From Amycolatopsis pithecellobii (GTDB lineage: Bacteria; Actinomycetota; Actinomycetes; Mycobacteriales; Pseudonocardiaceae), in the NCBI RefSeq assembly GCF_009707865.1, contig NZ_WMBA01000028.1, forward strand, positions 1 through 64,000: 64,000 nt of DNA. The letters run 5' to 3'. Both the position numbers and the translations under genes were made by a program. Positions 8,173 to 16,468 of this stretch are shown piece by piece (position 1 is the stretch's first letter; each line of letters begins with the position of its first letter). The notes beneath the pieces are model-generated. The model saw only the letters and a program-made list of their open reading frames with translations, searched no databases and had not been told where the DNA came from.

Positions 8173-10146
8173 ATGACTGAGCAGTCCCCCGGCTTGTCCA
8201 ATCTGCTCACGGAGAATCGGACGTTCCCGCCGTCGCCGGAGTTCGCTGAGCAGGCGAACGCGGACACGAGCTGGTATGAGCGGGCCGAGTCCGACCGTGA
8301 GGCCTTCTGGGCGGAGCAGGCGGAACGGTTGCATTGGGACACGAAGTGGTCCCAGGTGCTGGATTGGTCGGGTGCCCCGGTCGCGAAGTGGTTCGTGGGC
8401 GGGAAGCTGAATGTGGCCTACAACTGTGTGGACCGGCATGTCGAGTCCGGGCACGGGGACCAGGTCGCCATCCACTGGGTCGGGGAGCCCGGCGACACCC
8501 GCGACCTCACGTACGCGGACCTCAAGAACGAGGTGTCCAAGGCCGCGAACGCCCTGACCTCGCTCGGGGTCACGGCGGGGGACCGGGTCGCGATCCAGTT
8601 GCAGATGATCCCCGAAGCGATCGTCGCGATGCTCGCCTGCGCCCGCATCGGCGCCCTCCACAGTGTGGTGTTCGGCGGGTTCTCCCCCACCGCCCTGCGG
8701 CAGCGCGTCGACGACGCGGCGGCGAAAGTCGTGATCACCTCCGACGGGCAGTACCGGCGCGGGAAAGCCGCTCCCATGAAGGCCAATGTGGACGAAGCGC
8801 TGGCCGGCGCCGAATCGGTGGAAAAGGTGATCGTGGTGCGCCGTACCGGCGACCCGGAGACCCCGATGACCGAGGGCCGGGACGTGTGGTGGCACGACCT
8901 CGTCGACGAGCAGTCTGTCGAGCACACACCGGAAGCCTTCGACGCCGAGCACCCGCTGTTCATCCTCTACACCTCGGGCACGACGGGGAAACCGAAGGGG
9001 ATTCTGCACACCTCCGGCGGGTATCTCACTCAGGTGGCCTACACCCACAACGTGGTGTTCGACCACAAACCCGGCGAGGACGTGTACTGGTGCACCGCCG
9101 ACATCGGCTGGGTGACCGGGCACTCGTACATCGTGTACGGGCCGTTGGCGAACCGGGTCACGCAAGTGGTGTACGAGGGCACGCCGAACACCCCGCACGA
9201 GGGGCGGCACTGGGAGATCATCCAGAAGTACAAGGTCTCCATCTACTACACCGCCCCGACGTTGATCCGCACGTTCATGAAGTGGGGCGACGACATTCCC
9301 GCCCGCTATGACCTGTCGTCGCTGCGGGTCCTCGGATCGGTGGGCGAGCCGATCAACCCCGAAGCCTGGATCTGGTACCGCGAGCACATCGGCCGCGGTG
9401 AGATCCCGGTGGTGGACACCTGGTGGCAAACCGAGACCGGCGCCATCATGATCTCCCCGTTGCCTGGCGTCACCGCGACCAAACCCGGGTCGGCGCAGAA
9501 ACCCCTCCCCGGTATCTCGGCGATCGTGGTGGACGACACCGGGAAGGAGGTCCCGCCCGGTGGCGGGGGCTACCTCGTGCTGGACAAGCCGTGGCCGTCG
9601 ATGCTGCGCGGCATCTGGGGCGATGACGAACGGTTCCGCGAGACCTACTGGTCTCGGTTCGCCGACCTGGGCTACTACTTCGCCGGTGACGGCGCCAAGT
9701 ACGACGACGACGGCGACATCTGGCTGCTGGGCCGGGTCGATGACGTGATGAACGTGTCCGGGCACCGCATCTCCACCACCGAGGTCGAGTCGGCGCTCGT
9801 GTCGCATCCCACGGTCGCCGAGGCCGCGGTCGTTGGTGCGACCGATCCCACGACCGGCCAGGGCATCGTCGCGTTCGTCATCCTCCGTGGCAACGCCGCG
9901 GACGGTGGGGAACAAGCCGTGCAGGACCTGCGCAACCACGTGGCGAAGGAAATCGGGCCCATCGCCAAACCCCGCCAGATCATGATCGTCCCCGAACTTC
10001 CCAAGACCCGCAGCGGCAAGATCATGCGCCGGCTCCTGCGCGACATCGCCGAAAACCGCCAGATCGGCGACGTCACCACCCTCGCCGACTCCAGCGTCAT
10101 GGACCTCATCACCCAGGGCCTGCAAACCGGTAAAGGCGAGGACTGA
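8173..10146 (+). CDS. acs: acetyl-CoA synthetase (AMP-forming)
   Basis: 657 aa, the normal length. Makes acetyl-CoA from acetate, ATP and CoA through acetyl-AMP. Visible: the ACAS N-terminal domain, the P-loop-like YTSGTTGKPKG motif near residues 266-276, the acetyl-pocket WWQTETG near 415, and the C-terminal KTRSGKIMRR near 612-621 whose Lys is the classical acetylation switch. Start is supported by AGGAGG at 8158-8163. It stands alone, ending in a strong hairpin. The 170-base upstream gap carries CTCAC/GTGAG arms (8092-8108) but no clear Crp site. Confidence 0.97.
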   Translation: MTEQSPGLSNLLTENRTFPPSPEFAEQANADTSWYERAESDREAFWAEQAERLHWDTKWSQVLDWSGAPVAKWFVGGKLNVAYNCVDRHVESGHGDQVAIHWVGEPGDTRDLTYADLKNEVSKAANALTSLGVTAGDRVAIQLQMIPEAIVAMLACARIGALHSVVFGGFSPTALRQRVDDAAAKVVITSDGQYRRGKAAPMKANVDEALAGAESVEKVIVVRRTGDPETPMTEGRDVWWHDLVDEQSVEHTPEAFDAEHPLFILYTSGTTGKPKGILHTSGGYLTQVAYTHNVVFDHKPGEDVYWCTADIGWVTGHSYIVYGPLANRVTQVVYEGTPNTPHEGRHWEIIQKYKVSIYYTAPTLIRTFMKWGDDIPARYDLSSLRVLGSVGEPINPEAWIWYREHIGRGEIPVVDTWWQTETGAIMISPLPGVTATKPGSAQKPLPGISAIVVDDTGKEVPPGGGGYLVLDKPWPSMLRGIWGDDERFRETYWSRFADLGYYFAGDGAKYDDDGDIWLLGRVDDVMNVSGHRISTTEVESALVSHPTVAEAAVVGATDPTTGQGIVAFVILRGNAADGGEQAVQDLRNHVAKEIGPIAKPRQIMIVPELPKTRSGKIMRRLLRDIAENRQIGDVTTLADSSVMDLITQGLQTGKGED

Positions 10147-10160
10147 CCCTTAACACGAAA

Positions 10161-10190
10161 TGTGGCCCCCTTCCGCGGAAGGGGGCCACA
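10161..10190. terminator. 30-base perfect palindrome, bidirectional terminator
   Basis: The stretch is a perfect inverted repeat: left arm TGTGGCCCCCTTCCG, right arm its exact complement. Further pairing with flanking bases is possible. It separates the convergent ends of acs and the secreted protein gene. Confidence 0.75.
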
Positions 10191-10212
10191 TTCGTTATCT
10201 GTGCGGGAAAAC

Positions 10213-11001
10213 TCAGCCGGTCACGTCGAGGTGAGCCTTGACGGGGGTCGGCGTCGGGGCCTTGCCGTTGGGCAGCGGCTTGTTGCCGACCGGGACGACG
10301 GCGTTGCGCGACGAGGAGGCCGTCGGCTTCGTGGTCGACGACGGGTCGGTCGCCTTGCTGCTCGACGGCGCCGTGGTGGTCGGCGTGTTGTCGCCGCCGC
10401 CGTCGTTGTCGTCACCGGGCTGGCACGTGACCGAAGCCAGGTCGATCTTCTGGATGCCGTCGACGTTGATCGACACGGCGGTCACGGTGACCGACCCATC
10501 CTTGTGCGTGACCTGCTTGTTCAGCTCGACCGAGGCAACGCCCGGCACCTTGACCGCGGTGTTGGGACCGGCCGCGACGTCGAGTTTCGTCCCGCCGATG
10601 TCCGCCTTCGCCAGCGAGGACGAAGACTTGCCGTTACCGCAGCTCGCCTCGATCGCGGACGCGGTCAGCAGCGGCTTGCCCACGCCGAGGCCCACCTTGA
10701 GGTCCGCGACGCTGGCACGCGCCCCGCCGCCGCCGGCCCGCCCGTTGAGGACGTGGAGGTCGAGCAAGTTTGCCGGCAGCTGCAGCCTGGCGACGGACTC
10801 CTGCGAGAATCCGTCCGAGTCGTCAACCGACGGGGTCGGCTTGATGGTGAGCAGACCGGTTGCGGAGATCGCGAACGCCGAGTTCACGCCCGAGTCACCA
10901 GCCTGGGTCGTCGCGCTCGCGGCCGGAGCAAGCACGGTCCCTGCGACGAGCAGGGCCGACAACGCGCCGATACCGCCGGCGACGGCCTTCTTCCTGGACA
11001 A
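10213..11001 (-). CDS. secreted protein of unknown function, choice-of-anchor P-like
   Basis: 262 aa. Signal peptide at 1-30 (MSRKKAVAGG... ASAT). The middle (about 35-175) is a beta-rich domain with GLLTIKPTPSV, an alternation of short hydrophobic strands and two Cys (near 117 and 170), resembling the actinobacterial choice-of-anchor P family; I am not certain. The last 85 residues are a low-complexity Thr/Ser/Pro/Lys-rich linker (TTTAPSSSKATDPSSTTKP), typical of wall-spanning stalks, and there is no LPxTG or membrane anchor after it. Monocistronic. Confidence 0.6.
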   Translation of the reverse strand: MSRKKAVAGGIGALSALLVAGTVLAPAASATTQAGDSGVNSAFAISATGLLTIKPTPSVDDSDGFSQESVARLQLPANLLDLHVLNGRAGGGGARASVADLKVGLGVGKPLLTASAIEASCGNGKSSSSLAKADIGGTKLDVAAGPNTAVKVPGVASVELNKQVTHKDGSVTVTAVSINVDGIQKIDLASVTCQPGDDNDGGGDNTPTTTAPSSSKATDPSSTTKPTASSSRNAVVPVGNKPLPNGKAPTPTPVKAHLDVTG

Positions 11002-11047
11002 GTGTTCACCTTTCTACGGAATTGTTTTCGGGGTTGCCCGGCGACTT

Positions 11048-11848
11048 CTATGTGATGTTCACAATGGTGCCGAGCGGCAATTTCACGAGCTGGTCCAAGG
11101 CTTCCCGCGGCACACGAATGCAGCCATCACTGTTCGGCTGGCCGACGAAACTGTCGTTGGGCCACGTGTGCAGACCGACGGTGCCCGGGCCGCCGCCGAA
11201 TGTTTCGAGCGAATCGGAGTGATAGCTCAACGGCAGCACGATGGGGCTGTAAGTGTTCTTCGTTTCTTCGATCGAGGCGATGATGTAGGCCCGTCCGGCC
11301 GGAGTGGGGTGCTCCGGCTTTCCGGTGCCGATCGTCCACGAACCGATGGACTTGCCATTCTCCAGAATCTGCAGTTTGAAGCTCGCCCTGTCGACCGCCA
11401 CGGCGTAGTCGTCCTGCGCCGTCTCGGCCGCACCGGCAGGCACATGCACCCAGCCTGCGGATGCGTTCGGCCTTGTGGGCAAAAGGATTTGCGCCCACTC
11501 ACCCTGCTCGCCGACCACGGGAACCCAGGTCGGTGAACCCATCTGGATGCTGGGCAATTTCGCGATCGGCTTGCCACCGACCGCTGCGTACACAACGAGA
11601 TCGCTGTTCGGATGCAGCACCTTTCCCGCCGCCGCACCGGAATTCGGCTGCGGGTCGGCGGGCGCGCCGGTGACGGTGCCGAAGGTATTGGCCTCCGGCA
11701 ATTGCGTGAGATCTTCCTGACTCACCGCGGCGGGCGCGATATCCGAATCCGATGAATTTCCGGAACACCCGGCCACCGCCAGGGCGAATACCGAAACAGT
11801 CGCGACCACGAACGTTTTTCGGGCGCGCGAAACCGCACTCTTCTGCAT
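11048..11848 (-). CDS. L,D-transpeptidase lipoprotein (YkuD domain)
   Basis: 266 aa. A lipobox (VAGCSG, Cys near residue 28) follows a basic signal sequence, so it should be anchored on the outer face of the membrane. A Trp/Val-rich SH3-like segment occupies about 60-130. The YkuD catalytic domain (about 140-266) ends with the conserved motif LHTWPND... SDGCIRV; the catalytic Cys is near residue 243 and the His sits in LHTW. It would form 3-3 peptidoglycan cross-links or attach proteins. The canonical S-H-G-C is S-D-G-C here, a common variant. Confidence 0.87.
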   Translation of the reverse strand: MQKSAVSRARKTFVVATVSVFALAVAGCSGNSSDSDIAPAAVSQEDLTQLPEANTFGTVTGAPADPQPNSGAAAGKVLHPNSDLVVYAAVGGKPIAKLPSIQMGSPTWVPVVGEQGEWAQILLPTRPNASAGWVHVPAGAAETAQDDYAVAVDRASFKLQILENGKSIGSWTIGTGKPEHPTPAGRAYIIASIEETKNTYSPIVLPLSYHSDSLETFGGGPGTVGLHTWPNDSFVGQPNSDGCIRVPREALDQLVKLPLGTIVNIT

Positions 11849-12044
11849 CTACCAATCCTCAGGACAACTGCGAACACGAATGCTCGGGCCGCGTCTCCCC
11901 GAAGACACGTGGCACCTCTCAGGCCCCCGCCTAGCGCTTAATTGCTATCAGCACTCGTTCCGGTGATCAACTATCGGGTCAGCTGCGCCGAAGCTCGGGA
12001 CCTGCGGGGATGTCGCATTTTCCGAGTTCGGCCCATCCGCGGAG

Positions 12045-12064
12045 ATACACCCGATCGGGTGTAT
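12045..12064. promoter_or_regulatory. perfect 20-base palindrome, likely operator
   Basis: ATACACCCGATCGGGTGTAT is an exact inverted repeat with no spacer. Such sites usually bind dimeric TetR, MarR or GntR-like repressors, none of which is encoded next to it. It is 197 bases upstream of the LDT start and 216 upstream of the AT-hook gene. Confidence 0.5.
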
Positions 12065-12210
12065 GGCTGTGACAGATCGGGCCACCTCCACTCCATCGCA
12101 TGCTCACCCCGAAGGGTGATAACCCGCACCGTAGCGACTCCGCGCGAACGGCTCTACGCGGGGTAGGCCATTCAGCCAGGGCACGACACAATCGACGCGC
12201 GGACCCGCTG

Positions 12211-12239
12211 TTCGCAAAGTCGAACACGTGTTCTACAAT
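12211..12239 (+). promoter_or_regulatory. promoter with embedded LexA-type SOS box
   Basis: TACAAT (12234-12239) is a near-consensus -10, with TTCGCA (12211-12216) 17 bases upstream as a weak -35. Between and overlapping them, TCGAACACGTGTTCTA (12220-12235) matches the mycobacterial LexA box TCGAAC-N4-GTTCGA at all but one position. LexA bound here would block RNA polymerase, so the downstream gene should be DNA-damage inducible. Confidence 0.7.
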
Positions 12240-12279
12240 CTTGGCCGTCGTACCCTACGAAGAGGGAGACCGCACCCGC

Positions 12280-12705
12280 ATGAGCTTGGACACCAGCACC
12301 GCCCCGCAGGAGCAGGCGACCGACGAGGAGGCCCCGGAGAACGGTGCCGCCCCCGCCGCGGAGAAGGCGAACGAGCCGGCCGCCGAGGAAGCGAAGCCGA
12401 AGCGGGGCCGTCCCAAGGCCGGCGCCGCCCGCAAGACCCGCACCGTCGAGCTCACCCTCACCGTCACCGGCTCGGCCGACGGTGACTGGCAGGCGGAACT
12501 CAAGCACGGCAGCACATGGGTGGCACGCGGCCTGGTCATCTCGGCCTCCGCCGTGTCCCGCGCGGCGAAGGAGCTGCACGGCGACCTGTCCACCCCGATC
12601 GACGAGGTCATCAACGAAGCCCGCGAGCAGCAGCGGGCCAAGGTCGCGGCGCTCGAGGCCGAGCTGCAGGAGGCGAAGCAGGCGCTCGCCGACCTGGACG
12701 CCTAG
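12280..12705 (+). CDS. small AT-hook/coiled-coil protein, possibly SOS-regulated (DUF6319-like)
   Basis: 141 aa from ATG 12280, with AGAGGGAGA (12260-12268) upstream. Residues 1-40 are acidic, Ala/Glu-rich and disordered. KRGRPK (41-46) is an AT-hook core that binds the minor groove. Residues 53-95 form a small beta domain (VELTLTVTGSADGDW, then an alpha segment), and 105-141 is a predicted coiled coil (EQQRAKVAALEAELQEAKQALADLD). It resembles proteins I recall as DUF6319, unverified. A strong terminator follows. A role in nucleoid organisation or damage response is an inference from the AT-hook and SOS box. Confidence 0.65.
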   Translation: MSLDTSTAPQEQATDEEAPENGAAPAAEKANEPAAEEAKPKRGRPKAGAARKTRTVELTLTVTGSADGDWQAELKHGSTWVARGLVISASAVSRAAKELHGDLSTPIDEVINEAREQQRAKVAALEAELQEAKQALADLDA

Positions 12706-12749
12706 CCAAGCGCCGCCGCAGGGCCTACAGTCGTCCCTGCCTCAGGCTC

Positions 12750-12800
12750 GCCGGGGGCCGATGTCCACTCGATCAGGCATCGACCCCCGGCGTTTCTTTT
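12750..12800 (+). terminator. intrinsic terminator
   Basis: GCCGGGGGCCGATG (12750-12763) pairs with CATCGACCCCCGGC (12778-12791) around a 14-base loop, with one mismatch, and is followed by GTTTCTTTT. A textbook terminator for the AT-hook gene. Confidence 0.85.
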
Positions 12801-12827
12801 CCCCACAAGATTCATCTGGGAATTGAC

Positions 12828-12846
12828 TTAGGATAGCCGAAACTAA
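12828..12846 (+). promoter_or_regulatory. IdeR/DtxR-type iron box
   Basis: TTAGGATAGCCGAAACTAA matches 15 of 19 positions of the IdeR consensus TTAGGTTAGGCTAACCTAA. It directly follows a TTGACT hexamer (12823-12828), so it lies where a bound regulator would cover the promoter. It is 63 bases upstream of the VIT-family transporter start. Confidence 0.6.
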
Positions 12847-12890
12847 CTGAGGCGAACCTGTTTTTGGCGCAATAAACGATATCACCGGTC

Positions 12891-13637
12891 ATGTGTTTCA
12901 ATAATGTCGTGACCGATACCCAGAACCCCACCTCGGCGCATACTGCGGAGCCGCATCGCGGCAGTCTCGGCAGCAGGCTGAACTGGCTGCGTGCCGGGGT
13001 TCTCGGCGCCAACGACGGGATCGTGTCGGTGGCCGGCATCGTCGTCGGCGTGGCGGGCGCCACCACCGACCACCTCGCGGTGCTGATGGCCGGAATTGCC
13101 GGACTCGTTGCGGGTGCGCTTTCCATGGCGGGTGGCGAATACGTTTCGGTGAGTACTCAACGCGACACCGAACGCGCGCTGCTCCACAAGGAAAAAGAAG
13201 AGCTCAAAACAATGCCGGAGGCCGAGGAGCGCGAGCTCGCCGGGATCTACGAGGACAAGGGGCTCTCCGCCGAACTGGCGGCACAGGTCGCGAGGGAGCT
13301 GACCGCGAAGGACGCCCTGCAGGCGCACGCCGAGGCCGAACTCGGCCTCGACCCCGACGACCTCACCAGCCCCTGGCAGGCGGCCTGGGCGTCATTGTTG
13401 TCGTTCTCGATCGGCGGCCTGCTCCCGTTGCTGGCGATCACCTTGCCGCCGCTGTCCTGGCGAGTGTGGACCTGCGTGCTTGCCGTGGCCGCCGGCCTGT
13501 TCCTGACCGGCTACGTCAGCGCCCGCCTCGGCGACGCACGTGCCCGCCGCGCGGTGCTGCGCAATGTGGGGGTCGGCCTGCTGACGATGCTGGTCACGTA
13601 CTACGTCGGCGCCCTGTTCGGCGTCGCCGTGCACTAG
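12891..13637 (+). CDS. VIT1/CCC1-family iron/manganese transporter
   Basis: 248 aa from ATG 12891; GTG 12909 is also possible and neither has a clear ribosome site. The family moves Fe2+ or Mn2+ out of the cytosol. Conserved features: the first helix with RAGVLGANDGIVSVAGIVVGVAGA (near 33-57), the second with GALSMAGGEYVSVSTQRD (near 76-94), a metal-binding Glu-rich helical hairpin (about 95-155, KEKEELKTMPEAEERELAGIYE) and three C-terminal membrane helices. The iron box upstream fits a metal role. Its stop overlaps the stop of the convergent POT gene by 4 bases. Confidence 0.88.
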   Translation: MCFNNVVTDTQNPTSAHTAEPHRGSLGSRLNWLRAGVLGANDGIVSVAGIVVGVAGATTDHLAVLMAGIAGLVAGALSMAGGEYVSVSTQRDTERALLHKEKEELKTMPEAEERELAGIYEDKGLSAELAAQVARELTAKDALQAHAEAELGLDPDDLTSPWQAAWASLLSFSIGGLLPLLAITLPPLSWRVWTCVLAVAAGLFLTGYVSARLGDARARRAVLRNVGVGLLTMLVTYYVGALFGVAVH

Positions 13638-15091
13638 CGGACGCCGGACATCAGCCTCCGCACGAGCGGACTGATCACCGCGAGCAGCACACCGATCGCG
13701 ACGGCGATCGCGCCGAGGATCCCGAAGTACGGCGTCTCGTTGCCGGGGCTGTAGGACTTCGCCAGCGAGCCGGACAGCGCGGTGCCCAGCGAGACCGACA
13801 GGAAAAACAATGCGACCATCTGCGTGCGGAACACCTCGGGCGCGAGCTTCGTGGACAGTGACAGGCCCACCGGCGAGATCATCAGCTCCGCGACGGTGAA
13901 CACCAGCAGGATGCCGATCAGTCCCAGCAGCGGCGCGCTGTTCGGCCCGCCTCCCGCCATCGGCAGGAACAGCAGGAACGCGACGCCCATGATGCCGGTC
14001 CCGAGCGCGAACTTGATCGGTGTCGACGGCTGACGCTCGGACAGCTTCGTCCACAACGCGGCGAACACGGGGGCGAGCACGATGATGAACACCGGGTTGA
14101 TCGACTGCACCCACGACACCGGCATCTCCCAGCCGAACAGGTTCCGGTCGAGCCGCTTGTCCGAATACACCTCGACGACGGTGAACTGTTGCTGGTACAG
14201 CGCCCAGAACGCGGCGCTGGCGATGAACATCGGGATGAACGACAGCACGCGCCTGCGCTCCACCGCGCTGATCTTGCGGCTGGTCAGTATCACCGCGAAG
14301 TAGATCACCGCCGCGATCGCCACGATCCACACGACGACGTCGGACAGGTTGGCCGCCGTGACGGCACCGGTGAGCACCGCGACCAGGATGGCGCCGACGA
14401 CCACGACCAGCACGCCTGCCGCGTGTGGCCGGTTCGAGGCCGGCAGCGGGTTCGGCACCGTGCGCGCCGAGTCCGGCAGGTTGCGCCGGCCGAGCGTGTA
14501 CTGCACCAGACCGAGCGCCATCCCGATGGCGGCGAGGCCGAAGCCGAGGTGGAACCCGACCCCGCTCTGTGCGAGACCGGTGAGCAGCGGGCCGACGAAC
14601 GCGCCGAGGTTGATGCCCATGTAGAAGAGACTGAACCCGCCGTCGCGGCGTGGGTCGTGTTCGCCGTAAAGCGTGCCGACCACCGATGTCGCGTTGCCCT
14701 TGAGCCCGCCGCTGCCGAGTGCGACACACACCAGACCGACGCCGACGCCGACGTAACCGGGCAGCACCGCGAGCGCGATATGCCCGATCATGATCAACAC
14801 GGCGCTGGAGAACAGGGTCCGCTCGGCGCCGAGCAGTCGGTCGGCGAGCCAGGCCCCCGCGATCGTGGACAGGTACACCAGGCCGCCGTACGCGCCGACG
14901 ATGCTGGTGGCGGTGGCCTCCGGCATCGAAAGTCCGCCCTCGGCGGCCGAGTAGTACAGGTAGATCGGGAGAATGCCGAGCATCCCGTAGTAGGAGAAGC
15001 GCTCCCACATCTCGACGCCGAAAAGGTTCGCGAGCGCCCGTGGGTGTCCGAAGAACCTGGTGTCCGCCCTCGTCCCGGTTGAGGTAGCCAT
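13634..15091 (-). CDS. proton-coupled oligopeptide transporter (POT/PTR family)
   Basis: 485 aa from ATG 15091 (AAGGGA upstream); a longer frame begins at 15133. Imports di- and tripeptides with protons. The ExxER motif that couples proton movement is present in EMWERFSYYGML near residues 26-37, and the PTR signature GGLKGNATSVVG lies near 130-141. About 14 membrane helices are visible. It stands alone and converges on the VIT gene with a 4-base overlap. Confidence 0.92.
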   Translation of the reverse strand: MATSTGTRADTRFFGHPRALANLFGVEMWERFSYYGMLGILPIYLYYSAAEGGLSMPEATATSIVGAYGGLVYLSTIAGAWLADRLLGAERTLFSSAVLIMIGHIALAVLPGYVGVGVGLVCVALGSGGLKGNATSVVGTLYGEHDPRRDGGFSLFYMGINLGAFVGPLLTGLAQSGVGFHLGFGLAAIGMALGLVQYTLGRRNLPDSARTVPNPLPASNRPHAAGVLVVVVGAILVAVLTGAVTAANLSDVVVWIVAIAAVIYFAVILTSRKISAVERRRVLSFIPMFIASAAFWALYQQQFTVVEVYSDKRLDRNLFGWEMPVSWVQSINPVFIIVLAPVFAALWTKLSERQPSTPIKFALGTGIMGVAFLLFLPMAGGGPNSAPLLGLIGILLVFTVAELMISPVGLSLSTKLAPEVFRTQMVALFFLSVSLGTALSGSLAKSYSPGNETPYFGILGAIAVAIGVLLAVISPLVRRLMSGVR

Positions 15092-15153
15092 TCGCCGACA
15101 TCCCTTACGGTCTGAACTCTGTTGGTAATTCACGTCCTATGTCGACGGTACTG

Positions 15154-15242
15154 TTGGATCGTGCTTAGCGGGTAGTCTGCAAAAAGGTGCGCCGGGAAGT
15201 CTGGTCGGCAAAGGTGGATCGACCGACCCCAAGGAGCTGCCC
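15154..15242 (+). promoter_or_regulatory. possible structured leader of nhaA
   Basis: Two mutually exclusive hairpins can form: GCCG (15191-15194) with CGGC (15206-15209), or GGTCGG (15203-15208) with CCGACC (15223-15228). The second ends three bases before the Shine-Dalgarno AAGGAG (15231-15236). nhaA genes elsewhere are known to carry lithium- or sodium-sensing leaders; whether this is one is untested. Confidence 0.4.
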
Positions 15243-16430
15243 GTGCAGAAACCCCGCGCTGTCGGAGAATTCGTTCGCTACCTGCGCACCGAGACAACCG
15301 GCGGGATGATTCTTCTGGCGGCCACCGCGGTTGCCCTGTTGTGGGCGAATTCGCCGCTGGGCACCTCGTACCGCGCGATCCGTGATTTCCAGCTGGGGCC
15401 GCACTTCCTGCATCTGGACCTGTCGATCGGTGAATGGGCGAAAGACGGGCTGCTCGCGCTGTTCTTCTTCGTCGCCGGGCTGGAACTCAAGCGCGAGGTC
15501 GTAGTCGGCGAGCTGTCCCGGTTCAAGCAGGCGGTGCTGCCGGTGGTGGCCGCGATCGGCGGGATGATCGTGCCCGCGCTGCTGGTGCTGGCCATCGCCT
15601 GGGGCCAGCCGGGGATCGAGCGGGGCTGGGCGATCCCGGTGGCGACCGATATCGCGTTCGCCCTCGGCGTACTGGCACTCGCCGGGTCGAACCTGCCGAG
15701 CAGCACCCGGATTTTCCTGCTGTCGCTGGCGGTGGTCGACGATCTGGGCGCCATTCTCCTCATCGCCGTGCTGTTCACCAGCGATTTCGACCTGATCGCC
15801 GCCGCCGTCGCGGTGCTCGCGCTGCTGTTGTACGCCTGGCTGCAGCATCGCCGGGTGCGCACGCCGTGGGTCTACGTTCCGCTCGCCGTGATCACCTGGA
15901 TCGCCGTGCACAAGGCCGGTGTGCACGCGACGATCGCCGGGGTCGCGCTCGGCCTGCTGACGAGGGTCCGGCCGGACCCTGGCGAGGAGCAGGCACCGGC
16001 GGTCCGGCTCGAGCACATGCTGCAACCATGGTCGGCCGCACTGGCGGTGCCGGTGTTCGCGCTGTTCGCCGCCGGGGTCGAAATCAACGCCAGGTCGCTC
16101 GGCGAAGTGTTCACCACGGCACTGCCGCTCGCCGTGATGATCGGACTGGTCGCGGGCAAGACCATCGGCATCTTCGGCGCGTCCGCGCTCGCCGTGGCGC
16201 TGCACGTCGCGGAACGCCCGCGCGACACCGGCTGGCGTGACTTGGCCGCGTTGTCGCTGCTTGGCGGCGTCGGGTTCACGGTGAGCCTGCTGATCTCCGA
16301 ACTCGCGCTGACCGGGGAAGCCAGTGAACGGGCCAAGGCGGCGGTGCTGCTGGCGTCTTCGATCGCCTCGCTCAGTGCGGCCTGTCTCCTGCTCCGGCGC
16401 AGCAAAGTGCACGGCGCGCGGGAGGACTGA
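15243..16430 (+). CDS. nhaA: Na+/H+ antiporter NhaA
   Basis: 395 aa, with the full set of about 12 helices. Exchanges sodium (or lithium) for protons. The core motif with paired aspartates is present: VATDIAFALGVLAL (first Asp near 137) and LAVVDDLGAILLIA (Asp-Asp near 165). The GTG start follows AAGGAG by 7 bases. Its leader may fold into alternative hairpins (listed separately). It is followed 29-38 bases later by the holin-like gene on the same strand. Confidence 0.96.
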   Translation: MQKPRAVGEFVRYLRTETTGGMILLAATAVALLWANSPLGTSYRAIRDFQLGPHFLHLDLSIGEWAKDGLLALFFFVAGLELKREVVVGELSRFKQAVLPVVAAIGGMIVPALLVLAIAWGQPGIERGWAIPVATDIAFALGVLALAGSNLPSSTRIFLLSLAVVDDLGAILLIAVLFTSDFDLIAAAVAVLALLLYAWLQHRRVRTPWVYVPLAVITWIAVHKAGVHATIAGVALGLLTRVRPDPGEEQAPAVRLEHMLQPWSAALAVPVFALFAAGVEINARSLGEVFTTALPLAVMIGLVAGKTIGIFGASALAVALHVAERPRDTGWRDLAALSLLGGVGFTVSLLISELALTGEASERAKAAVLLASSIASLSAACLLLRRSKVHGARED

Positions 16431-16468
16431 CCGAGCCGAGCCCGGCGGCACATGGCACGATGGCCCCC

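Larger units (their letters stand above)
11849..12279. other. 431-base intergenic region with regulatory elements
   Basis: No credible gene: the open frames lack ribosome sites and family resemblance. It separates the divergent LDT and AT-hook genes. It contains a perfect 20-base palindrome (12045-12064) and the SOS-box promoter (12211-12239), each listed separately. Confidence 0.6.

Noticed and set aside
8095-10125. 676-aa open frame antisense to acs
   Set aside because: It mirrors acs in a high-GC gene, has no ribosome site or family motif, and is rich in His/Arg/Asp-Val patterns typical of antisense shadows.
13392-15101. 569-aa minus-strand frame over the POT gene
   Set aside because: It is an out-of-frame reading of the transporter, without membrane helices.
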